Assembly (NCBI GenBank): GCA_030609865.1
Contig: JAUWSZ010000105.1
Location: 1-7,294, forward strand
Direction: 5' to 3'
Origin: a bacterium
Lineage (GTDB): Bacteria; Desulfobacterota; DSWW01
DNA length: 7,294 nucleotides
Part shown: positions 1 through 5,708 of the stretch, in pieces
Numbering within the stretch: the first letter of the stretch is position 1
Layout of the letters: the number at the start of each line of letters is the position of its first letter
Translations under genes and position numbers: made by a program
The notes under the pieces: generated by a model
The model's input: the letters and a program-made list of their open reading frames with translations, nothing else
What the model was told of the DNA's origin: nothing
Database searches by the model: none

Positions 1-37
1 CCTAGGACAAATAAAAGGTTAAACATTCTTTCCTGGT

Positions 38-62
38 ATCAATCTATGCGACCAAGATTGAT
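38..62. repeat. Small perfect inverted repeat (8-bp arms, 9-base loop)
   Basis: ATCAATCT at 38-45 is exactly complementary to AGATTGAT at 55-62. No T-run follows on the + strand, so it is not a normal terminator for a gene to the left. It could be an operator-like site or chance in a non-coding AT-richer stretch. Apart from this, the heptamer repeat and the candidate promoter, I see nothing else in 1-247. Confidence 0.35.
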
Positions 63-115
63 GGATTCGTTCGGCTCCGCCCAGTATGGTTCGAGGACGA
101 GGACGTGTTGCGGGG

Positions 116-147
116 CCTGACCCCTGATCCCTGACCCCTGACCCCTG
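116..147. repeat. 7-bp tandem repeat (CCTGACC, about 4.6 copies) with G-quadruplex motif on the - strand
   Basis: Units at 116-122, 123-129 (one base changed, CCTGATC), 130-136 and 137-143, plus a partial CCTG at 144-147. Read on the - strand, C-runs at 121-124, 129-131, 135-138 and 142-145 become four G-tracts of 3-4 bases separated by loops of 3-4 bases, which fits the usual G-quadruplex rule (G3+ tracts, loops of 1-7). It lies in the leader about 100 bp upstream of the activase start and about 32 bp upstream of the -35 candidate. The - strand is the template strand for that gene. Confidence 0.8.
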
Positions 148-178
148 CTTTGTCCTTTCCCCTCCTGTTGCAGCACCC

Positions 179-208
179 TTGACTGTCGTTAGACAATCCA
201 ATTAGATA
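179..208 (+). promoter_or_regulatory. Candidate sigma70-type promoter for the giant activase gene
   Basis: TTGACT at 179-184 matches five of six bases of a -35 box. About 17-18 bases later, TTAGAT (202-207) or TAGATA (203-208) lies where a -10 box should be, but each matches the consensus at only three positions. The surrounding stretch (about 190-225) is the most AT-rich part of the leader. Transcription from here would give a short leader of about 35 bases before ATG 248. The -10 element is weak, so this is tentative. Confidence 0.4.
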
Positions 209-247
209 GTTATCTGCTTCTAAACCGACGGATCGAGGGAACTCACC

Positions 248-3200
248 ATGCGGATGGGCATCGATATCGGCTCCTGCTACATCAAGGCCGTGGCTCTGGA
301 CCCCTCAGGGAGGATGGTCGACGATCACTTCAGTCCGCACAACGGGCAACCCCTCGAGGCGATTCGTCGCTTCCAGCAGCAGTTTCAACAAGACGTGACC
401 GCCGTGGGTGTCACGGGATCCCTTTCGAGTCTCCTTTCCCGGGGCGGGAACCATCGCATCGATGATGTCCAATCGATGATACGGGGCAGCTCGCATCTGG
501 ACGGTAGCTGCCGCAACATCCTGCACCTAGGCGCGAGCGGCATCTCCCTGATGAAGGTCAGTAAGGATGGCGAACTCCTGGATTTCCGGACCAATTCCGT
601 TTGTGCGGCAGGAACGGGCTCCTTCCTCGACCAGCAGGCCGGGAGGATGGAAATCGGCATCTCCGAGTGTTCCCGTTTCAAGGGCGTCGATGATCCCCCG
701 TCCGTCGCCGCCCGGTGTGCCGTCTTCGCCAAGTCGGACCTGATTCACCGGCAGCAGGAAGGCTACACGATACCGCAGCTCTGGTGCGGCCTGTGTCGGG
801 GACTCTCTTTCACCATCGCGAATACCCTCCTGCTGGGCGAGCCCCTCCGGGGAAAGACCGGGGTCATCGGAGGCGTGGCCCTGAACAGCGAGGTGGTCCG
901 ATGGCTGAAGCAGGTGATCGGACAAGACCTGTTCGTGATCGAGCAGCCGCACCTCGTAGCCGCGATCGGCGCTGCCCTTCTCGCCCAGGACGGTCACGCG
1001 TCGGACTGGGCCGCTGCCCCCGCAGGCACGGTCGCCCTGGAACCGAGGCCCGCTTCTCACGTTCGCCCTCCCCTGCTCCTCGAGCGCTCCATCTTTCCGG
1101 AGGAAGAGATCTTTCGTGAGTACGTGGACGAAGACGAGAACGAAGTACGCATCTTGGAACCCCTCGGGGGCAGATACGCCGTGAGCCTCGGGGTGGACAT
1201 CGGCTCCACGTCCACCAAGATCGCGATACTCAACGAGGACGACAGGGTCCTTCTGGACATCTACAGGAGGACATCGGGCGATCCGATCGGTGCAATGAGG
1301 AAGCTCGTCAAGAGGGCCGATGATCTCCTGCACGAATCGGGCGCCGACTTTGCATTCACGGCCTGCGGGACCACGGGCTCGGGCCGAAAACTCGTCGGTC
1401 AGATCATCGGCGCAGACAAGATCGTCAACGAAATCACGGCACACGCTCGCGGGGCAAGGCTTCTGTTCGGAGAAGAGATCGAAACGATCTTCGAGATCGG
1501 AGGACAGGATGCCAAGTACGTCCACATGCGCGACGGGCGGGTTGACCATGTGAACATGAATGATGTCTGTGCAGCCGGGACCGGCTCTTTCGTGGAGGAA
1601 CAGGCCAACAAGCTCGGGTTCAGGGTCGACGAAATCGGAGACCGCGTCCTCGGGATTGCTCCCCCCTTTACCTCGGAGCGGTGCACGGTCTTCATGGAAC
1701 GGGACGTGGAGAAGCTTCTGCGAGAGGGCTTCTCCCGGGAGGATGCGATGGCGGCCGTCCTCTACTCCGTCTGCTTCAACTACCTGACCAAGGTCGTGGG
1801 CAACCGGCCTGTCACGGGGAAGAAGATCCTGTTTCTGGGAGCCACGGCAAGGAACAAGGGGCTTGTGGCCGCCTTCGAAATCATCCTGGCGAGAGAGATC
1901 GTCACATCTCACTTCTGCCATGTCACCGGGGCCATCGGCGCGGCCAGACTGGCCAGAGAAGAGACAACCGCGTCGGGCAAAGGTTCCTCTTTCCTGGGCT
2001 TGGACCTCTACAAGCGAGAGGTACAGGTCTATTACGATGAATGCGGACTCTGCCAGAACCGCTGCAAGATCACACATGCGAAGATCGAGGGAATGGAAAG
2101 TGCGCCCTCCTGGGGGTACATGTGCGGGAGGGAGCCCGAGGATACGAAGAAGAAGCCGAACAACCTGATCGAGCCCTTTGAGGTCCGCAAGAACCTGTTC
2201 ATGACGGCCGGGACATCGGAGGCAGCGAAAGGGGGAGAGCTCAGCATAACGATGCCGAGGGCCCTGGGCACTTACGCTCACTTGCCCCTGTGGCGCACCT
2301 TCTTTGGGGAGTTGGGCGTTCCGGTGCGCATCACGCCCCAGACGAACAGAGAAATCACAGAGGCCGGCATATCGAATTCCCCAGCCGAGTTCTGTTTTCC
2401 CGTCAAGGTATTTCTAGGTCATCTGTCGCAGGCGGTCCGTTCGGAAGGACACCTGTTCATCCCGCACCTGATCGCGGGGGAGAAGACCCGGGTCACCATC
2501 AAGTCTGTCTATTGTCCGTACGTGCAAGCCGCTCCGTCGATCGCCCGGTCCTCTGAAATCCTTTCCGAGGCGTTGCGGGACAGGCTCCTGAGCCCCGTGA
2601 TCGATTTCGCGATGCCTGATGCGATCAACGTCAAGGCACTTCATGAGACGCTGAAACCCTTTGGGTTCAGAAGGAACCGGGTTGCCAAGGCATGGAAGGC
2701 AGGCCTCCTGGCCCTCGAGGGCTACCGGGGAAAGTGCAAACAAGAGGGTTCGAGGATTCTCGAAGAAGTCGAGCAGACAGGCGAGAAGGCCGTCGTCGTC
2801 GTGGGCAGGTACTACAACGTGTACGACGGAGGGGTCAACCTCGAGATTCCGAGGAAGGTCTCCGAGCTGGGCTACCGGGTCATCCCGTACGAGTTCCTTT
2901 CCTTCAGCGAGGAGAATCTGGACCCCTTCTTCCGGAACATGTTCTGGTACTACGGACAGCGCATCCTGAACGCGGCCCAGTTCGTGAGAGAACGAAAGAA
3001 CCTCTTTCTCCTGTATCTGACGAATTTCTCGTGTGGCCCTGATTCCTTCCTCCTTACCTATGTAGACGAGATCATGGGCAACAAGCCTTCGCTCACCCTC
3101 GAGCTGGACGAGCACAGCGCCGACACTGGGTATGGAACCCGACTCGAGGCATTTGCAGACCTGATGGCAGAGTACGAGGAGGCCCCGAAAAAGAAAAGCC

Positions 3201-4396
3201 TCCTCTATGTCAAAAACTCCCCCAGGGACCTTCACGAGAAGCGTGTCCTGCTCGTTCCGATGCACACCGGAGTGGCCCCGATGTTTGCAGCCGCCTTCGA
3301 GAAGCACGGGTACGAAACCCTGATGCTCCCGGAGATCACCCCGGAGCAGTTCGAACTCGGCCGGAAACACACCCGGGGAAGCGAATGCCTGCCCGCGCAC
3401 ATCACGACCGGGAGCATTCTCCACGCCATGGAGGAATACAACCTCCGGCCGGACGAGGTGGCTCTCTTCATGCCGACCAGCGACGGCCCGTGCAGGTTCG
3501 GGCAGTATGCGTTGCTCCATCGGATCGTCCTCAACAAACTGGGATACGAAGACCTGACGATCATCTCCCCCTCTGCACAGAACGCCTACATGGGCCTGGA
3601 AAACGATCTGAGGAAGGATCTGTGGAAGGCCATCCTCGTGGGCGACCTGCTCCTGAAGTTCTACTGCCGAATCACCCCCTTCGAGAAGAAGGCGGGGGAG
3701 ACCCGGAGGGAATTCGAATCCATTCTCCGGGATTCCGCCCGTTCCTTCCGGGAAGGGGCGACCTTCACGCACGTACTTCAGGACGCTGCAGCTCGCTTCT
3801 CTCGGATTGAAAGGGAAAACGTATCGAAGCCGCTCGTCGGGATCGTGGGAGAGATCTTCGTGCGCTGCAACCCCTTCTCCTGCGACCGGGTTGTGGAATG
3901 GATCCTCGAGGCCGGGGCAGAGCCCTGGCTCGCACCGATGAGCGAGTGGCTCCTGTTCACATCGTTCATCCATCGTTACGAGGCGAGGAAGACGAAGAAC
4001 GTGGGGGAGATGATACGATCTTTCCTGGGGAACGGCTTCCTCTCCAAGCTGGAACACCAGGCTCAGGAGGCGGCCGGGGAACTCCTCGAGGCGCGCTGCG
4101 AACCGCCGACGGCGGACATAGTCGAGGTGGGCGAGAAGTATTTCCCGCTCGAGTTCAATTCCGAGGCGATCCTCTCCGCCGGAAGGGCCTCCCTGTTCAT
4201 CGACAGGGACGGTGCCGACATGATCGTAAACGTGTCGCCATTCACGTGCATGCCGGGAACGATCACGGGCGCGATCTTCCGTCAGATGAGCAGCCAGAAG
4301 GGGATCCCAATCGTAAATATGTACTACGACGGCACAGTGGGCGTTAACGAAAAGATCATGACCTTCCTCAAAAACCTGAAACATACGACACCTTGA
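248..4396 (+). CDS. Giant fused acyl-CoA dehydratase/reductase activase (BcrA/BadF/HgdC-type ATPase x2 + DUF2229-like + Cys-rich C-terminal domain)
   Basis: This 1382-residue protein belongs to the ASKHA-fold activases that use ATP hydrolysis to push an electron from a [4Fe-4S] cluster to a 2-hydroxyacyl-CoA dehydratase or benzoyl-CoA reductase-like partner; it is probably cytoplasmic. Module 1 (about residues 1-250) has GIDIGSC (4-10), CAAGTGSF (119-126), ARCAVF (155-160) and GGVALN (208-213). Module 2 (about 310-570) has GVDIGSTSTK (315-324), EIGGQD (416-421), CAAGTGSF (441-448) and ERCTVF (477-482). The cluster cysteines are therefore C119/C157 and C441/C479, both 38 apart. A C-x2-C-x3-C-x19-C segment (C599, C602, C606, C626) precedes a DUF2229-like region (about 666-880). 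The region from about 990 to the end matches my memory of the COG3580/COG3581 group and carries C1047, C1082, C1207, C1212 and C1334. Length fits the fused family (about 1400 residues). The start is supported by GAGGGA at 235-240; M3 is an alternative. The substrate is unknown, and no separate partner subunits are visible. Confidence 0.93.
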   Translation: MRMGIDIGSCYIKAVALDPSGRMVDDHFSPHNGQPLEAIRRFQQQFQQDVTAVGVTGSLSSLLSRGGNHRIDDVQSMIRGSSHLDGSCRNILHLGASGISLMKVSKDGELLDFRTNSVCAAGTGSFLDQQAGRMEIGISECSRFKGVDDPPSVAARCAVFAKSDLIHRQQEGYTIPQLWCGLCRGLSFTIANTLLLGEPLRGKTGVIGGVALNSEVVRWLKQVIGQDLFVIEQPHLVAAIGAALLAQDGHASDWAAAPAGTVALEPRPASHVRPPLLLERSIFPEEEIFREYVDEDENEVRILEPLGGRYAVSLGVDIGSTSTKIAILNEDDRVLLDIYRRTSGDPIGAMRKLVKRADDLLHESGADFAFTACGTTGSGRKLVGQIIGADKIVNEITAHARGARLLFGEEIETIFEIGGQDAKYVHMRDGRVDHVNMNDVCAAGTGSFVEEQANKLGFRVDEIGDRVLGIAPPFTSERCTVFMERDVEKLLREGFSREDAMAAVLYSVCFNYLTKVVGNRPVTGKKILFLGATARNKGLVAAFEIILAREIVTSHFCHVTGAIGAARLAREETTASGKGSSFLGLDLYKREVQVYYDECGLCQNRCKITHAKIEGMESAPSWGYMCGREPEDTKKKPNNLIEPFEVRKNLFMTAGTSEAAKGGELSITMPRALGTYAHLPLWRTFFGELGVPVRITPQTNREITEAGISNSPAEFCFPVKVFLGHLSQAVRSEGHLFIPHLIAGEKTRVTIKSVYCPYVQAAPSIARSSEILSEALRDRLLSPVIDFAMPDAINVKALHETLKPFGFRRNRVAKAWKAGLLALEGYRGKCKQEGSRILEEVEQTGEKAVVVVGRYYNVYDGGVNLEIPRKVSELGYRVIPYEFLSFSEENLDPFFRNMFWYYGQRILNAAQFVRERKNLFLLYLTNFSCGPDSFLLTYVDEIMGNKPSLTLELDEHSADTGYGTRLEAFADLMAEYEEAPKKKSLLYVKNSPRDLHEKRVLLVPMHTGVAPMFAAAFEKHGYETLMLPEITPEQFELGRKHTRGSECLPAHITTGSILHAMEEYNLRPDEVALFMPTSDGPCRFGQYALLHRIVLNKLGYEDLTIISPSAQNAYMGLENDLRKDLWKAILVGDLLLKFYCRITPFEKKAGETRREFESILRDSARSFREGATFTHVLQDAAARFSRIERENVSKPLVGIVGEIFVRCNPFSCDRVVEWILEAGAEPWLAPMSEWLLFTSFIHRYEARKTKNVGEMIRSFLGNGFLSKLEHQAQEAAGELLEARCEPPTADIVEVGEKYFPLEFNSEAILSAGRASLFIDRDGADMIVNVSPFTCMPGTITGAIFRQMSSQKGIPIVNMYYDGTVGVNEKIMTFLKNLKHTTP

Positions 4397-4421
4397 CACT
4401 CCATAACACGTCCCCTATGCT
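4393..4421 (+). promoter_or_regulatory. Strong sigma70-type promoter candidate for the envelope gene pair, overlapping the activase stop codon
   Basis: TTGACA at 4393-4398 is a perfect -35 consensus and includes the TGA stop (4394-4396) of the activase gene. After exactly 17 bases, TATGCT at 4416-4421 matches the -10 consensus at four of six positions, including the key first two bases and the last T. The predicted start near 4428 would give a leader of about 75 bases before ATG 4504. This suggests that the lipoprotein and secreted-protein genes can be expressed independently of the activase. Confidence 0.6.
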
Positions 4422-4503
4422 GCAAAAGTCGAAAGACCGCTTTTCTCGCCTCGCTGCGAATGCACAAACCACGTTGGAACCCTGTCACGAAAGGTGAAAC
4501 CCC

Positions 4504-5022
4504 ATGATTCATGCGAAAAGAGCACTCGTCTTCCTCCTCCTGGCCACCCTTGTGGTCGGGTGTGCCCAGACGAAGGCCGGCAACAAGATGAGACCGGACA
4601 TCCCGGAATCCACGGCGGAACTGCAGGAAATCAACCTGAACATGCTGCATGCGATGATCCGGAACCTCGAAACAGAGATCGCCGCGATCAAGCTGATCCC
4701 GGCGACTCAGTATCCCTTGTACAACAAGCTTCGCGACACGGACCTCGCGGGGATGGAGGCCCGAAAGGAGATGATGACCATCCTGGTGGAGCACTGCCGG
4801 TTCTCCAGAGATTTGCTTCTAGAGGCGGACGAACACCCGGAGCAGAAGAACAAGATCTTCAAGGAATGGGAAAAGCACAAGGGGGAAATGCGCGTCCTCC
4901 TCGATGCGGCGGACAAGAAAGTGAACGGCCTGGAACGCAAGAGACTGAGGCTCGAGTTCGGTCTCGTAGAGGCCACCCTGGAGCACAAGTTAGGAGAAAG
5001 CCATGCCCCGAAATCCGAGTAA
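4504..5022 (+). CDS. Small predicted outer-membrane lipoprotein, helical, function unknown
   Basis: This 172-residue protein begins with a lipoprotein signal peptide: a basic start (HAKR, 3-6), a hydrophobic stretch (about 7-18) and a lipobox VVGC with the lipidated cysteine at residue 20. The residue after Cys is Ala rather than Asp, which by the Lol +2 rule favours outer-membrane placement. The mature part is charged and probably mostly alpha-helical, rich in Glu, Lys and Leu with no further membrane segment. It has one more cysteine (C97), inside the mature domain. I do not recognise a named family. The start is well placed: AAGGTG (4491-4496) lies 7 bases upstream, and a strong promoter candidate lies at 4393-4421. 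Its 3' end overlaps the next gene by 20 bp, which suggests co-expression and translational coupling with that secreted protein. A role as a periplasm-facing accessory or scaffold protein is possible but is only inference. Confidence 0.8.
   Translation: MIHAKRALVFLLLATLVVGCAQTKAGNKMRPDIPESTAELQEINLNMLHAMIRNLETEIAAIKLIPATQYPLYNKLRDTDLAGMEARKEMMTILVEHCRFSRDLLLEADEHPEQKNKIFKEWEKHKGEMRVLLDAADKKVNGLERKRLRLEFGLVEATLEHKLGESHAPKSE
4992..4997 (+). promoter_or_regulatory. Strong ribosome binding site inside the lipoprotein gene, deciding the start of the secreted protein
   Basis: AGGAGA lies 5 bases before ATG 5003 and within the last codons of the upstream lipoprotein gene. It is the closest match to the anti-Shine-Dalgarno sequence in the window. 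It supports the start at 5003 over the internal ATG at 5036, and fits translational coupling across the 20-bp overlap. Confidence 0.7.
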
Positions 5023-5485
5023 GGCCTTCTTCCGGATGAGGTACACGCTCTTCCCGATCCTGCTGATCCTCGCCGTCACGTCTTCCGCTTACGGGAAGAA
5101 GATGGACATCGTCAAGTTCACCAGCGAGACATACCCCCGGAACAAGGATGTCAGCAGCGTGGAGATCCTGGAGAAGGCCCCGGATCGTCCCTTCATCAAG
5201 CTCGCACAGCTCACGATGGGGAACAGCAAGAAGTCCGGCGCAACCCTGCAAGTGAAGATCAGGGAACAGGCGGCGAAGATGGGCGCGGACGCCGTCGTGT
5301 TCGGAGACCCGGTCATATCCTTCACCGGGGGCACGCAGTATGCCCCCGTGATCCGGCCCTGGGGGTACTACTCCCCCTACTACGGCGGGTATCACGGCGG
5401 GGCCTACATGACGGCGAGGCCGATCCCCTACAAGGTGAGGAGAAATACGCTCTCCGGGGTGGCCATCCGCTACACCGACGGTTAG
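5003..5485 (+). CDS. Predicted secreted/periplasmic protein with Tyr/Gly-rich C-terminal tract, function unknown
   Basis: This 160-residue protein has a Sec-type signal peptide: a basic n-region with R3, K7, R11 and R13, a hydrophobic core (about 14-26), and a likely signal peptidase I site after AYG (29-31). The mature domain (about 35-108) contains VEILEKAPDRPF (53-64) and IREQAAKMGADAVV (86-99). This pattern recalls small RcsF/DUF4156-like envelope proteins, in which a strand is followed by a helix ending in GA-(D/N)-A-V; I am not certain of the family. It is followed by an aromatic and glycine-rich tract (about 113-135: repeated YY, GG and HGG), then a basic end. There is no cysteine, so it is neither a lipoprotein nor disulfide-bonded. 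The start at 5003 is favoured over M12 by AGGAGA at 4992-4997. It overlaps the upstream lipoprotein gene by 20 bp, making a two-gene envelope operon. The 72-bp hairpin beginning 43 bp after its stop is its likely terminator. Confidence 0.75.
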   Translation: MPRNPSKAFFRMRYTLFPILLILAVTSSAYGKKMDIVKFTSETYPRNKDVSSVEILEKAPDRPFIKLAQLTMGNSKKSGATLQVKIREQAAKMGADAVVFGDPVISFTGGTQYAPVIRPWGYYSPYYGGYHGGAYMTARPIPYKVRRNTLSGVAIRYTDG

Positions 5486-5528
5486 GACATACGCCTTTCC
5501 GGCATCTCGCCCGGCTTGATTGCCTCGT

Positions 5529-5600
5529 GGGCGAAAAAAAGGGGACGCAGCTCTTTTTTCGTTTCAAACGAAAAAGAGCGCTGCGCCCCTTTTTTCGTCC
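5529..5600. terminator. 72-bp near-perfect palindrome, probable bidirectional intrinsic terminator (possibly a REP-like element)
   Basis: The arms 5529-5564 and 5566-5600 pair almost completely around position 5565. Pairing includes CGTTT with AAACG at the tip, a T-run/A-run pair (5554-5559 with 5571-5575), CTC with GAG, CGCAG with CTGCG (5546-5550 with 5581-5585), GGGG with CCCC (5541-5544 with 5586-5589) and AAAAAA with TTTTTT (5535-5540 with 5590-5595). The departures are small bulges: one T in 5554-5559, C5579-G5580, A5545 and A5534. An A-run before and a T-run after the GC-rich part of the stem let it work as a terminator in both directions. It lies 43 bp past the stop of the secreted-protein gene and about 108 bp before the acyl-CoA ligase. 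In 5601-5694 I see no convincing promoter for the ligase. Confidence 0.75.
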
Positions 5601-5708
5601 TGAATCCCCCGGAAAGGGATACTTCCTTGCCGGTTTCCTTTACTCTTAGTGAGGTCACTTTCTCGAGCCTCGCCCAAGGAAGCGAAAAAACCATAAGGGA
5701 GAGCACAA

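Noticed and set aside
116..147. Repeat array considered as a CRISPR
   Set aside because: Units are 7 bp, directly adjacent and without spacers.
19..201. 60-codon open frame on the - strand in the leader
   Set aside because: It is open mainly because it crosses the heptamer repeat, and it has no recognisable protein features.
527..2281. Long open frame on the - strand opposite the first half of the activase gene
   Set aside because: Its translation shows no recognisable domain and it lies wholly inside a gene with clear conserved motifs. Long antisense frames are expected in GC-rich coding DNA.
2414..4399. 661-codon open frame on the - strand opposite the second half of the activase gene
   Set aside because: It has no recognised motif, and the + strand protein is well supported across the same span. 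It is a codon-bias shadow.
4424..4444. Possible terminator hairpin after the activase gene (AAAAGTC, GAAA loop, GAC, then CTTTT)
   Set aside because: The continuous stem is only three base pairs with an unpaired CGC on one side, too weak to call. It also lies just past the promoter candidate for the next genes.
5627..5655. Possible promoter before the acyl-CoA ligase beginning with TTGCCG
   Set aside because: No acceptable -10 box lies 16-18 bases downstream.
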